The notes: a model not told the origin generated them from the letters alone. A stretch of 64,000 nt of DNA from Sphingomonas sp. (GCA_003248865.1 QFPK01000007.1:62001-126000), one strand, 5' to 3'; positions 43,487-52,543 are shown, counted from the first letter of the stretch. Translations and numbers: made by a program.

Positions 43487-43734
43487 GAGGCTGGGGAGCG
43501 ACTCCGCGTTGCTCCCCTCTCTCCATCTCTCTCCCCGAACGGGGAGAGAGGGCCTTGGAGACGCCGCAGGCCATCGAATTCTGTCGCGGGCGTGGCTTTG
43601 GAGTGTTGGCGCCACGCCAATTTTGAGGGTGCTTGGAAATCATTTCCCTGCCCGCCGGAGGCAAAAAAACTCGCGAGGCGCGCAAAAGAAAAGCTGGGCC
43701 CCGGATCAAGTCCGGGGCGACGCGGTGTGGGCGG
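43487..43734. repeat. Mosaic intergenic repeat region between convergent genes
   Basis: The 248-bp gap between the 54-residue gene and putA holds a string of hairpins: GGGGAGC/GCTCCCC (43493-43499 with 43511-43517); CTCTCTCCCCG-AA-CGGGGAGAGAG (43527-43550, perfect 11-bp stem); the reverse copy C of the structured repeat (43615-43662); and GCCCCGGA-TCAAG-TCCGGGGC (43698-43718). The last sequence is of a kind I recall as widely dispersed in alphaproteobacterial intergenic regions. Confidence 0.65.
43615..43662 (-). repeat. Structured repeat element, partial reverse copy C
   Basis: Reverse complement of the first module of copies A and B, from the CGCCAA end through the GCAGGGAAATGATTTCCCTGC hairpin to GCCTCC, followed by the same T-run (seven A's on the plus strand at 43663). 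One stem arm has changed (GCTTGGAAA). The other three hairpins are absent. Its T-rich end faces the putA stop, as copies A and B face their upstream stops. Confidence 0.75.
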
Positions 43735-46700
43735 TTACATGTTGAAGATGGAGGGGTCTCCGCCTGTCGCCGCGATGTTGACGGTGAGCGTGCGTTCCAC
43801 GGCGTAGCGGATCAGCGCCTGCGGGCCTCCGGCCTTGGGGCCGGTGCCTGAGAGGCCTTCGCCGCCGAAGGGTTGCACGCCGACGACCGCGCCCGTCATG
43901 GAGCGGTTGACGTAGCAGTTGCCGGCTGGAACGAGCGCGCGGACGCGTTCCACGAAGCGGTCGGTGCGGCTGTGGATGCCCAGCGTGAGGCCATAGCCGC
44001 GCGCGGCGAGGCGCTTGCCGATCTCGTCCAGCTCCCCCGCCTTGTAGCGGTAGATGTGGAGGATGGGGCCGAACACTTCGCGTTCGAGGAAGTCCGGCGT
44101 GGGGACTTCGGCGATGACCGGGCCGAAGAAGCTGCCTTGCGTGCCCAGATTGCCCGGATCGAGGCGGCCGAGGATGGTCGCTTCCTTGGTGAGGCGCTTG
44201 AAGTGGCTGTCCAGCGCGTCGCGGGCTTCGGCGTCGATCACCGGGCCGACATCGGTGCGGGCGTCTGCCGGATCGCCCAGCACCAGTTCGTCCATGGCGC
44301 CCAGCAAGGTTTCGATCAGCATGTCGGCCGATTCTTCAGGCAGGTAGAGCAGGCGGAGCGCCGAGCAGCGCTGGCCTGCCGAGCCGAAGGCGGAAAGCAG
44401 CACATCGTCCACCACCTGTTCCTTCAGCGCGGAGGTGTCGACGAACATGGCGTTGAGGCCGCCTGTTTCGGCGATGAAGGGCAGGATGGGCCCCGGTCGC
44501 GCGGCGATGGCCCGGTTGATGGACCAGGCGGTTTCAGTGCCGCCGGTGAAGGCCACGCCATCGACCAGCGGATGAGAGACGAGAGCGGCTCCCACGGTGG
44601 CGCCGTCTCCGGGAAGCAGCGCCAGCAGGCGCGGATCGAGCCCGGCCTTGTGGAAGGCGCGCACGGCTTCGGCGGCGATCAGCGGGGTCTGCTCCGCGGG
44701 TTTCGCGAGCACGGCGTTGCCGGCGGCGAGCGCGGCCGCGATCTGCCCGGTGAAGATCGCCAGCGGGAAGTTCCAGGGCGAGATGCAGGCGAAGGTGCCG
44801 CGGCCGGCCAGTGCCAGCGAATTGGTTTCACCGACCGGGCCGGGAAGGGGCTTTGCCTCCGAGAACTGGCGTTCCGCGAGGCGGGCATAATAGCGGCAGA
44901 AGTCGGCCGCTTCGCGCACTTCGGCGACGCCGTCGGTCAGCGTCTTGCCGCCTTCGCGGGCGAGCAGGGCGATGAGGCGGTCCATGTCGGCTTCGAGAAG
45001 CTCGGCCGTGCGGCGCAGGACTTCGGCGCGGGCGGTGCCGCCCGCTTCATCCCAGGCGGGGAAGGCATCCTTGGCAAGCTGGGCGGCGCGATCGACATCG
45101 GCCGGACTGGCCGGATGGACGAGGCCGGCGAGGACGGCATTTTCGGTCGGGCTGGAGACGGGCACGGACGGCGCGGACGTGACGAGCTCGCCGCCGACGA
45201 TGGGACCGGAGACGATGGGCTTCAGCGCGGCCGAGACGCGATCGGCTTCTTCCCGGGTGGCCCGGATGCTGTAATCGCGGCCGAGCGGGTTCAGCCGATG
45301 CGGGCCGTAAAGATTGCGTGGCGCGGGGATCTTGGGGTGGCGATCAGGCGCGGCCTCCACTGCGGTGATCGGGTCGGCGACGACCATGCCGGCGGGCACG
45401 CGTTCATCCAGCAGTGCGTGCACGAAGCTGGAGTTGGCGCCGTTTTCCAGCAGCCGCCGCACGAGATAGGGCAGCAGTTCCTCATGGCTGCCGACCGGCG
45501 CGTAGGCGCGCACCTTTCGGGCGAGGCCCGTCGCGTCGTAGAGCGCTTCTCCCATGCCGTGCAGGCGCTGATGCTCAATGCGGACGTCGCGGCGTTCCGC
45601 CATGTGGCGCACAGCGACGAGCGTATGGGCGTTGTGGGTGGCGAACTGCGGATAAAGGTTGGGCGCGGCCGCGATCAGGGCCTGCGCGGCCACCAGATAG
45701 TTGAGATCGGTTGCGGGCTTGGTGGTGAACAGCGGATAGTCCGGCCGGCCGTTCATCTGGGCCAGCTTGATCTCGGTATCCCAATAGGCGCCCTTCACCA
45801 GGCGCACCATCAGGCGGCGGCCGCTGGAGACGGAAAGCGCCTTCAGCGCCTCGATCACATCGACGGCGCGCTTCTGATAGGCCTGAACGACCACGCCAAG
45901 GCCGGTCCAGCCGCCCAGCGAGGGTTCGCGGGAAAGCCGGTCCACCAGCTTCAGGGAGAGCACGAGGCGGTCGGCTTCCTCGGCATCGATGGTGAGGTTC
46001 AGATCATAGCTGGCAGCCGATACCGCCAGTCGCCGGATGCGCGGATAAAGGCTTTCCCATACATATTCTTCCTGCACCGCCTGATAGCGGGGGCAGAGGG
46101 CGGAAAGCTTCACCGACACGCCATGGCCGTCTTCCGGGGGCAGGTTTCGCCCGCGGGACTTGCCGACTGCCACGATGGCGTCGGCATAGATATGTTCATA
46201 GCGCTCGGCGTCTGCTTCCGTGCGGGCGCCTTCCCCCAGCATGTCGAACGAGCAGAGTGTCCGTTCCTTGTCGGCGCGCTTCAGCGCATCCTCGATGGTG
46301 CGGCCCATCACGAACTGCTCGCCCATGATGCGGACGGCGGTGCCGACAGCCTTGCGCACGACCGGCTGGCCCAGTTCGCCGGTGATGCGGCGAATCCAGC
46401 CGGCGGGATCCTTCTTGCCCTCGGGATCGACATCCACGAAGCGTTGCGTCAGCATCAGGCCCCAGGTGGAGGCGTTGACGAACAGGCTTTCGGATTGGCC
46501 GAGATGTGCTTCCCAGTCTCCGGACGAGATCTTCTCGGATATCAGCAGGCTCTGAGTCTGGGCGTCTGGGATGCGGAGCAGCGCCTCCGCGAGGCACATC
46601 AGCGCCAGCCCTTCCTGTGTACCCAACGAGAATTGTTGCAGAAAACTCTCAACAACGCCCTGTTTCTTGTTGGATTTGCGGGCTTCCTCCACCATTTCTG

Positions 46701-46866
46701 TGGCCCGGGCGACAATCTCTCTCCGTTCGCGGACGGACAGCGGGCCGGCGGTCAGCAGATCGCGGACAACGCGCTGTTCATCGGCATATTTGCCGTTATC
46801 GAGGAGATCCCACGACAGGAGGCTTTGGGCAGGCGGCGTTTGCGTGGGGGCAGGGGAGGCAACCAT
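43735..46866 (-). CDS. putA: Bifunctional proline dehydrogenase / P5C dehydrogenase PutA
   Basis: A 1043-residue enzyme oxidising proline to glutamate. The N-terminal half is the FAD-dependent PRODH barrel (RLVKGAYWDTEIKLAQ, HQRLHGMGEALYD), and the C-terminal half is the NAD-dependent aldehyde dehydrogenase (AGRGTFACISPWNFPLAIFTG, FIAETGGLNAMFVD, catalytic Cys in GSAGQRCSALR). It is about 280 residues shorter than E. coli PutA and has no ribbon-helix-helix DNA-binding domain, so it cannot repress itself. Control by the nearby Lrp-type gene is likely. ATG 46866 has GGAGA upstream. Confidence 0.95.
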   Translation of the reverse strand: MVASPAPTQTPPAQSLLSWDLLDNGKYADEQRVVRDLLTAGPLSVRERREIVARATEMVEEARKSNKKQGVVESFLQQFSLGTQEGLALMCLAEALLRIPDAQTQSLLISEKISSGDWEAHLGQSESLFVNASTWGLMLTQRFVDVDPEGKKDPAGWIRRITGELGQPVVRKAVGTAVRIMGEQFVMGRTIEDALKRADKERTLCSFDMLGEGARTEADAERYEHIYADAIVAVGKSRGRNLPPEDGHGVSVKLSALCPRYQAVQEEYVWESLYPRIRRLAVSAASYDLNLTIDAEEADRLVLSLKLVDRLSREPSLGGWTGLGVVVQAYQKRAVDVIEALKALSVSSGRRLMVRLVKGAYWDTEIKLAQMNGRPDYPLFTTKPATDLNYLVAAQALIAAAPNLYPQFATHNAHTLVAVRHMAERRDVRIEHQRLHGMGEALYDATGLARKVRAYAPVGSHEELLPYLVRRLLENGANSSFVHALLDERVPAGMVVADPITAVEAAPDRHPKIPAPRNLYGPHRLNPLGRDYSIRATREEADRVSAALKPIVSGPIVGGELVTSAPSVPVSSPTENAVLAGLVHPASPADVDRAAQLAKDAFPAWDEAGGTARAEVLRRTAELLEADMDRLIALLAREGGKTLTDGVAEVREAADFCRYYARLAERQFSEAKPLPGPVGETNSLALAGRGTFACISPWNFPLAIFTGQIAAALAAGNAVLAKPAEQTPLIAAEAVRAFHKAGLDPRLLALLPGDGATVGAALVSHPLVDGVAFTGGTETAWSINRAIAARPGPILPFIAETGGLNAMFVDTSALKEQVVDDVLLSAFGSAGQRCSALRLLYLPEESADMLIETLLGAMDELVLGDPADARTDVGPVIDAEARDALDSHFKRLTKEATILGRLDPGNLGTQGSFFGPVIAEVPTPDFLEREVFGPILHIYRYKAGELDEIGKRLAARGYGLTLGIHSRTDRFVERVRALVPAGNCYVNRSMTGAVVGVQPFGGEGLSGTGPKAGGPQALIRYAVERTLTVNIAATGGDPSIFNM

Positions 46867-46950
46867 CAGAATCTCCGGTACAGAACATCCTCCATATAAT
46901 ATGCGACCGTGAGAATGTCTTTGTGCATATTGAACAGGAACCGAGAATTC

Positions 46951-46979
46951 TGTTCGGAATTTTGGCGATATCCCGAACA
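46951..46979. promoter_or_regulatory. Inverted repeat between the permease gene and putA
   Basis: TGTTCGG (46951-46957) and CCGAACA (46973-46979) form a perfect 7-bp inverted repeat with a 15-bp spacer, inside the 124-bp gap before putA and just after the permease stop. A smaller AATTC-N6-GAATT symmetry overlaps its left arm. It could be a regulator site for putA or a permease 3' hairpin. Confidence 0.4.
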
Positions 46980-46990
46980 AAGGTCCGAGA

Positions 46991-48385
46991 TCAGGCGGAT
47001 GCGCGCCGGCGCCCGAACAACAGGTAGATGGCCAGCCCGATCAGGTTCCACAACAGGAAATAGAGCTGCGTGGTGCCGGGCAGGCTGATGAAGAGATATA
47101 TGCAGCCGAGGATCGCGATGCCGCCGACCAGCGGAGCCGCCGGCGTGCGGAACAGCCGATGGGCGTCGGGTTCGCGGCGGCGCATGATCAGCATGCAGAC
47201 TGCCACCGCCACGAAGGCGGCGAGCGTGCCGGCGTTGGCCAGTGCTGCGATCTCCGCGAGCGGGAACGCCCCCGCGATCACCGCCACGAGCACGGCCGTG
47301 AACAAGGTGATGCGGACAGGCGTGCCGCGCTTCGACACCTTCGCCATGCCGCGCGGCAGCAGACCGTCGCGCGCCATGACGAAGAAGATGCGGCTTTGAC
47401 CATAAAAAAAGGCGAGGATCACGGTGGGGAGCGCGATCACCGCCGAGCCGGCGAGATAGGTGGCAGCCCAAGGCTTCTGCAGCTCGCGCAGGATGAGCGC
47501 GAGCGGTTCCGGGCTGTTGGCGAATTGCTGGAAGGGAAGGGCGCCGACGGCAACCGCCGCGACTGCCATGTAGATGATGATGCAGGCGATCATGGAGCCG
47601 ACGATGCCGCGGGGCAGGTTACGGCCCGGATCCTTGGTTTCCTCGGCTGCGGTCGCGATCGCGTCGAAGCCGTAGAAAGCGAAGAAGATGATGGCGGCAG
47701 CCGCCATCACGCCGCGCTCCACGCCATCCGAGCCCATCGACTTGCCGAAGCCGAACGGCATGAAGGGGTGGAGGTTCTGCGCGTTGAAGGCGGGGAGGGC
47801 GACGGCCACGAACACGATGAGCGCGATGATCTTCACCACGACGAGAATGGCGTTCAGGTTGGCGCTTTCCTTCGTGCCGACCATCAGCAGGCCCGCGACC
47901 ACCCCGATGATGGCAATGGCGGGCAGGTTGACGATGCCGCCCAGTTCAGGTGCCTGCATCAGGGACATGGGGATTCCGAACGTCGCTTCCAGCAGGGGCG
48001 CGGCATAGCCGGACCAGCCGACCGCGACGGCGCTGACGACGAGGCTGTATTCCAGGATCAGGCTCCAGCCGATGATCCAGGCGAACAGTTCGCCGATCAC
48101 CACATAGCTGTAGGTGTAAGCACTGCCAGAGGCCGGAATCATCACCGCCATTTCGGCGTAGCAGAGCGCGGCGCAGGCGCAGATGAGGCCGGCGATCACG
48201 AAGGAGAGGATGACCGACGGGCCGGCCTTGTCTGCCCCGACGCCGATCAGGGTGAGGATGCCGGTGCCCACGATGGCGCCGACGCCAAGCCCGACCAGAT
48301 GCGGCCAGCTGAGTGTCGGGGTTAGCCGGTGATGTTCATGCATATCGGCGGCGGCGCCGATCTGTTTGCGGCTGTTCCAGCTCAT
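46991..48385 (-). CDS. APC-family amino-acid permease
   Basis: A 464-residue inner-membrane transporter with about 12 helices. HLVGLGVGAIVGTGILTLIGVGADKAGPSVILSFVIAG is the first helix block of the APC superfamily, with the unwound GAIVGTGI segment that binds the amino group. FFAFYGFDAIATAAEETKDPGRNLP is the conserved helix 6 region. It resembles cationic-amino-acid-type permeases. Placement directly upstream of putA on the same strand suggests import of proline or a related amino acid. Confidence 0.9.
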   Translation of the reverse strand: MSWNSRKQIGAAADMHEHHRLTPTLSWPHLVGLGVGAIVGTGILTLIGVGADKAGPSVILSFVIAGLICACAALCYAEMAVMIPASGSAYTYSYVVIGELFAWIIGWSLILEYSLVVSAVAVGWSGYAAPLLEATFGIPMSLMQAPELGGIVNLPAIAIIGVVAGLLMVGTKESANLNAILVVVKIIALIVFVAVALPAFNAQNLHPFMPFGFGKSMGSDGVERGVMAAAAIIFFAFYGFDAIATAAEETKDPGRNLPRGIVGSMIACIIIYMAVAAVAVGALPFQQFANSPEPLALILRELQKPWAATYLAGSAVIALPTVILAFFYGQSRIFFVMARDGLLPRGMAKVSKRGTPVRITLFTAVLVAVIAGAFPLAEIAALANAGTLAAFVAVAVCMLIMRRREPDAHRLFRTPAAPLVGGIAILGCIYLFISLPGTTQLYFLLWNLIGLAIYLLFGRRRASA

Positions 48386-48474
48386 CCCATTCTCCCCTTC
48401 GTCATTCCCGCCGCTATTGCGGGCCTTCCCCCGGCAGACATTCGACCATATAGTTCCATCCCGGAGGATCTTCG

Positions 48475-48930
48475 ATGCTTGATACGATTGACCGGAATAT
48501 TCTTCGCACGCTGCAGGCAGACGGGCGAATCACTTATCAGGAACTCGCGGCCAATTCGGGCATTTCCCCTTCGGCCTGTTTTGACCGGCTGCGCAAGCTG
48601 AGGGAGCAGGGATATGTGAAGGGCATCGTGGCCCTGCTGGACCCCAGCCTGCTGAACCGCGCGCTGCTGGTGTTCATCGAAGTTCATCTGGATCGCACCA
48701 CCAACAATGTGTTCGAGCAATTCGCCCAGGCCATGAAGGGCATGCCGGAAATCATGGAATGTCATATGGTTGCGGGTGGTTTTGATTATCTTCTGAAAGT
48801 TCGGGTGGCCGATATGGCCGCCTATCGCCGCTTCCTGGGGGATTCGCTGACCACCATGCCCGGGGTGCGCGAAACCCGGACCTATGCGGTGCTGGAAGAA
48901 GTGAAGGCGAGCACGGCCATCCCAATCTGA
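48475..48930 (+). CDS. Lrp/AsnC-family regulator, probable PutR
   Basis: A 151-residue regulator. HTH at residues 4-60 (LDTIDRNILRTLQADGRITYQELAANSGISPSACFDRLRKLREQG) and a C-terminal RAM domain (VEVHLDRTTNN-like region, MVAGGFDYLLKVRVADMAAYRRFL). GGAGGA precedes the ATG. It is divergent from the permease-putA unit. In Rhodobacter and Agrobacterium an Lrp-type PutR activates putA in response to proline; the same arrangement here makes that role likely. Confidence 0.88.
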   Translation: MLDTIDRNILRTLQADGRITYQELAANSGISPSACFDRLRKLREQGYVKGIVALLDPSLLNRALLVFIEVHLDRTTNNVFEQFAQAMKGMPEIMECHMVAGGFDYLLKVRVADMAAYRRFLGDSLTTMPGVRETRTYAVLEEVKASTAIPI

Positions 48931-49010
48931 CCGCCACTGGTCGCGCTCATCTGAACGACTCCAGTCCGGGCGGGCGTGCCCGCCGGACTGGAGGCCCATG
49001 GCTTTGGGCA

Positions 49011-50654
49011 TCAGGGCGTCGGCGTATTCGGGGCGGTGGCGCCCAGTCGCTGCCGTTCGGCCTTCACCATCGTCTCCACCTGCTTCAGCAGGATAGGTGC
49101 ATCATAGATGATGCCGTCCTTGATGGTGTAGCGGACGCCGCCGACACGCTCCAGCTTGCCGGTCTTGTCGTCCAGGCGGAGCGCCTTGGTGCCATAGAGC
49201 GTCTTCAGGTTCTGCAGCGGGTTTTCGGTGGTGATCACCAGATCGGCCAGCATGCCCGGCCGCACCACGCCGATGGGCGGGTTTCCGCCCATATGCTTGT
49301 AGAGATTCTGCGCGCCCCACATGGTGGCCGAGCGGATGATCTCCAGAGGCGAGAAGCCGGCCTCGCGCAGCAGCTCCAGTTCCTCGACATAGGCGAAGCC
49401 GTAGGTCTTGAAGATGAAGCCGCTGTCGGTGCCCACCGTCACATGGCCGCCGATGTTCTTGTAATCGTTCACGACCTGGAAGAAACGGCCGTAGAAGCGC
49501 TTCCAGGCGAACTCATTCTCCGTCGACCAATCGAAGAAGTAGCTGCCGTGATTGTCCCGGGAGGACTGGAAGTAGCTCCACAACTGCGGCGTGGTGTAGG
49601 TGGAATGCCATTCCGCCGTGCGCGCCCGCATCAGGTCGCGGGAGGCCGCATAGATGTTGAAGGTGGGATCGAACACGACCCCGGTCGCCTTCTGGGCCTC
49701 CAGATAATCCTTCCACTCCGGCGTGCCGGGTTCATAGACCTGGTTCCAGATCTCCGCGACCTCGCCGAAGCGATGCTGTTCGTTGTTGTAATCATAGTTG
49801 GGCGGGAAATCCTGGATCGTGCGATCCTTCAGCAGGGATTCCATATGCCCATAATAATGGGTGATGGTGTCGAGCCCGGCGGCGGCGGCCTGCCGTGCGT
49901 TGAAGTTGGCGACCCCCAGTTGCGAAAGGTGGGCGGTGGTGCCCATGCGGTTCTTGTGCGCTTCGTCGATCAGCGTCTTGAACACCTCTGGCGTTTCATT
50001 GGGGGCGTTGAAGAACTTGATTCCATCGACGCCGTTCTTGGCGGCCCACTGCACCCAGGCGCGCGCCTTTTCCGGCGTATCCACGGTGCCGCCGGACCAG
50101 CCCGAACCCGGGGTCTGGTAGTTGAAGATGCGGGGGGCCGCGATCTCGTTGCGGGCGGAGCGGGCCTTTTCCGACACGGCGTCGGCGTTGGCGGCCAGCG
50201 GCACGCCGCGCACCGTGGTCACGCCATGCGCGAGCCACAGCTTGTAGGCATAGGATGCGTCGGGCGCCTTGTCCGGACCGGGGAGGTGAACGTGCATGTC
50301 GGTGAAGCCGGGCATCACATACATGCCGGTGCCGTCGATTTCATGATCGGCGTCGGTCGGTTCGCGGCCGGGCTTGGAGGGCAGGCCGGGCCAGCCCGAT
50401 TGCTTCACCGACGTGATGCGGTTGCCCTCGATCACGATGTCGAAGCGGCTGCGGGGCGGGGCGCCCGTGCCGTCGATCAGGGTCACGTTGCGGATCACCA
50501 GCTTGCGGAACGGGCCCGCGCTTTCCTCTGAGGTGCGGGCCGGCGCGCCCTGCAATTTCGGGAACATCTGCGCAGTGGCAGGCCCGTTCACCAGTTGCAT
50601 CGCCATCATCGCGCCCGCCAGCAAGGCTCCGCGCTTCCAGTTCGTCATCCGCAT
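49011..50654 (-). CDS. Exported amidohydrolase, paralogue 1
   Basis: A 547-residue protein with a signal peptide (MRMTNWKRGALLAGAMMAMQLVNGPATAQ). Metal-dependent amidohydrolase core: MPGFTDMHVHLPG (HxH), DGIKFFNAP (possible carboxylated Lys), THYYGHMESLL, VGTDSGFIFKTYGFAYVEELELLREAG and the terminal GVVRPGMLADLVITTENPL. The family includes imidazolonepropionase- and dipeptidase-like enzymes; substrate unknown. ATG 50654 has GAAGGGGAA upstream. It is closely similar to the gene upstream (50861-52492), pointing to duplication. Confidence 0.85.
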   Translation of the reverse strand: MRMTNWKRGALLAGAMMAMQLVNGPATAQMFPKLQGAPARTSEESAGPFRKLVIRNVTLIDGTGAPPRSRFDIVIEGNRITSVKQSGWPGLPSKPGREPTDADHEIDGTGMYVMPGFTDMHVHLPGPDKAPDASYAYKLWLAHGVTTVRGVPLAANADAVSEKARSARNEIAAPRIFNYQTPGSGWSGGTVDTPEKARAWVQWAAKNGVDGIKFFNAPNETPEVFKTLIDEAHKNRMGTTAHLSQLGVANFNARQAAAAGLDTITHYYGHMESLLKDRTIQDFPPNYDYNNEQHRFGEVAEIWNQVYEPGTPEWKDYLEAQKATGVVFDPTFNIYAASRDLMRARTAEWHSTYTTPQLWSYFQSSRDNHGSYFFDWSTENEFAWKRFYGRFFQVVNDYKNIGGHVTVGTDSGFIFKTYGFAYVEELELLREAGFSPLEIIRSATMWGAQNLYKHMGGNPPIGVVRPGMLADLVITTENPLQNLKTLYGTKALRLDDKTGKLERVGGVRYTIKDGIIYDAPILLKQVETMVKAERQRLGATAPNTPTP

Positions 50655-50780
50655 GCGTTCCCCTTCGTTTATCAACCCGCCTGATATCAACACCTTGCGG
50701 CAGGCCGGCCGCCCTTCAGAATGCCGGCGGTTGCCGGCGGCGACCCGACGGATGACCGGCCTGTGGCGGTCAACCTGCGG

Positions 50781-50858
50781 GCAACCGGCCTGCACCGGCT
50801 TTTCCCAAGTCGGCCGGCCTCCGCCGGCTTTCTCAAGTTTGCCGGCCTCCGCCGGCGG
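50781..50858. repeat. Tandem GC-rich hairpin units between the two amidohydrolase genes
   Basis: Three units about 28 bp apart share a GGCCT-C-CCGGC core. Two are perfect hairpins GCCGGC-CTCC-GCCGGC (50813-50828 and 50841-50856), each preceded by AAGT; the leftmost (ACCGGCCTGCACCGGCTTTT, about 50785-50804) is degenerate. Transcribed from the receptor-amidohydrolase unit, they form consecutive stem-loops just after the stop at 50861 and may stabilise the upstream message or lower expression of paralogue 1. Confidence 0.6.
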
Positions 50859-50860
50859 GA

Positions 50861-52492
50861 TCAGTTGCGCGGCACGCCTTCTTCGGGCCAGCCCCGCTTG
50901 CGCTTTTCAGCCTTCACCTGTTCGGCGACGTCCGCCAGCAGTTTCTTTGCATCATAGACGATGCCGTCTTTCACGGTGTAGGACACACCGCCGACGCGCT
51001 CCAGCTTCTGGGTCTTTTCGTTCAGGCGCAGGAAGCCGGTGCCGTAGAGCGTCTTGAAGTTCTGCAGCGGGTTTTCCTTCACGATCACAAGATCCGCCAG
51101 CTTGCCGACGCGCACCTGGCCAATCGGCGGATCGACCACGCCCTTGGGTTCATAGAGGGTGAGGGCGCCGTTCAGGGTGGCTGCCTGCACCACCTCATGC
51201 GGGTTGAAGCCGGCCTCCTGCAGCAGTTCCAGTTCTTCCGGATAGCCGAAGCCATAGGTCTTGAAGATGAAGCCGCTGTCGGTTCCCACCGTCACCCGGC
51301 CGCCCATGTTCTTGTAATCATTGATCAGCTGGAAGAAGCGCTGGTAGAAGTTGCGCCATTGCACCTCGGTACGGGTCGTCCAGTCGAAGAAGTAGCTGCC
51401 ATGGTTTTCGCGGCTGGACTGGAAGAATTCCCACAGCTGCGGCATGGTGTAATCATCGTGCCAGTCCGCATTGCGAGCGCGCATAAGATCCCGGCTGGCG
51501 AGATAGATCGTCATCGTGGGATCGAAGGTGACGTTATGTTCCTTCTGGAACTTCAGATACTCCACCCACTGCTCTGAGCCGGGCTCGTAGATTTCGTTCC
51601 AGATGTCCGCCACTTCACCGAAGCGATATTGCTCGTCGTTGAAGTTGTATTGTGCGCTCCAGGGCTGAATTTTGTAGTTCTTCAGCAGGGATTCGAAGTG
51701 GCCATAATAGTGGGTAACGGTGCCGAGTCCGGCTTCACCCGACTGGCGGGCGTTCATGCGCGGCACGCCGATCTGGCTGTGGTGGGTGACCGTGCCGATA
51801 CCCAGCTTCTTCGCTTCATCCAGGGCGGCCTTGTAGGCTTCTGGCCCCTGATCGACGCCGATGCCGAACTTGATGCAATCCATGCCGGCCTTGGCGCCGA
51901 ACTGCACCCAGGCGCGCATGGCGGCAGGGGTGTCGGTGGGCTTCTTGCCCCAGCCCGCGCCTTCACCGGGGCGGGCGCAGGTGAAGATGCGCGGCGCCAC
52001 GATCTGGTTGGCGGCCGAGCGACGCTGCTCCGACAGGGAAACATCCATCGGCGCCAGGCCCACGCCGCGAACCGTGGTGACGCCGTGGGCCAGCCACAGC
52101 TTGTAGGCGTAGCCCATGTCGGGCGCCTTGTCGTCGCCGGAGGCATGGACGTGCATGTCGATGAAGCCGGGCATCACATACATGCCGGTTGCATCCAGCT
52201 CATAATCGAAGTTGCGCGGCTCGCGATCCGGCTTCAGCGGCAGGCCGGGGGTGCCTGCCTGTTTGATTTCCGTGATCTTGTTGCGCTCGATCACGATATC
52301 CACCGGACCACGCGGCGGAGCGCCGGAACCGTCGATCAGGATGACCCCGCGGATCACCATGCGGTTGTAGGGGCCAGCGCCTTCGCCGGACTGACGGGGC
52401 GGGGCAGGGACGTTGGTAACGGCTGCCAGCGCCGGGGCAATTGCGACGGACGCCAGCAACGAGGCGGCACAAAGGAGTTCTGTCAGACGCAT
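50861..52492 (-). CDS. Exported amidohydrolase, paralogue 2
   Basis: A 543-residue protein with signal peptide MRLTELLCAASLLASVAIAPALA and the same architecture as its neighbour: VMPGFIDMHVHASGDD, CIKFGIG, VTHYYGHFESLL, TVGTDSGFIFKTYGFGYPEELELLQEAGF, VRVGKLADLVIVKENPLQNFKTLYGT. The ATG at 52492 has GGGAGG 8 nt upstream; an in-frame GTG at 52501 abuts that site and is rejected. It follows the TonB receptor by 51 bp, so import and periplasmic hydrolysis of one substrate class are likely linked. Confidence 0.87.
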   Translation of the reverse strand: MRLTELLCAASLLASVAIAPALAAVTNVPAPPRQSGEGAGPYNRMVIRGVILIDGSGAPPRGPVDIVIERNKITEIKQAGTPGLPLKPDREPRNFDYELDATGMYVMPGFIDMHVHASGDDKAPDMGYAYKLWLAHGVTTVRGVGLAPMDVSLSEQRRSAANQIVAPRIFTCARPGEGAGWGKKPTDTPAAMRAWVQFGAKAGMDCIKFGIGVDQGPEAYKAALDEAKKLGIGTVTHHSQIGVPRMNARQSGEAGLGTVTHYYGHFESLLKNYKIQPWSAQYNFNDEQYRFGEVADIWNEIYEPGSEQWVEYLKFQKEHNVTFDPTMTIYLASRDLMRARNADWHDDYTMPQLWEFFQSSRENHGSYFFDWTTRTEVQWRNFYQRFFQLINDYKNMGGRVTVGTDSGFIFKTYGFGYPEELELLQEAGFNPHEVVQAATLNGALTLYEPKGVVDPPIGQVRVGKLADLVIVKENPLQNFKTLYGTGFLRLNEKTQKLERVGGVSYTVKDGIVYDAKKLLADVAEQVKAEKRKRGWPEEGVPRN

Positions 52493-52543
52493 CTTATTCA
52501 CCTCCCGTTGAAATGTCAGCGAAATTTGGGTGTCAGACCGGCG

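Noticed and set aside
34088..43734. A CRISPR array formed by the repeated hairpin elements
   Set aside because: The copies are kilobases apart, about 230 bp long or truncated, without regular spacers and without cas genes.
43873..46899. A 1008-codon open frame on the plus strand opposite putA
   Set aside because: It lies entirely antisense to putA. Long antisense frames are expected in high-GC DNA, and the translation shows no domain, only His/Gly/Arg/Ala-rich sequence.
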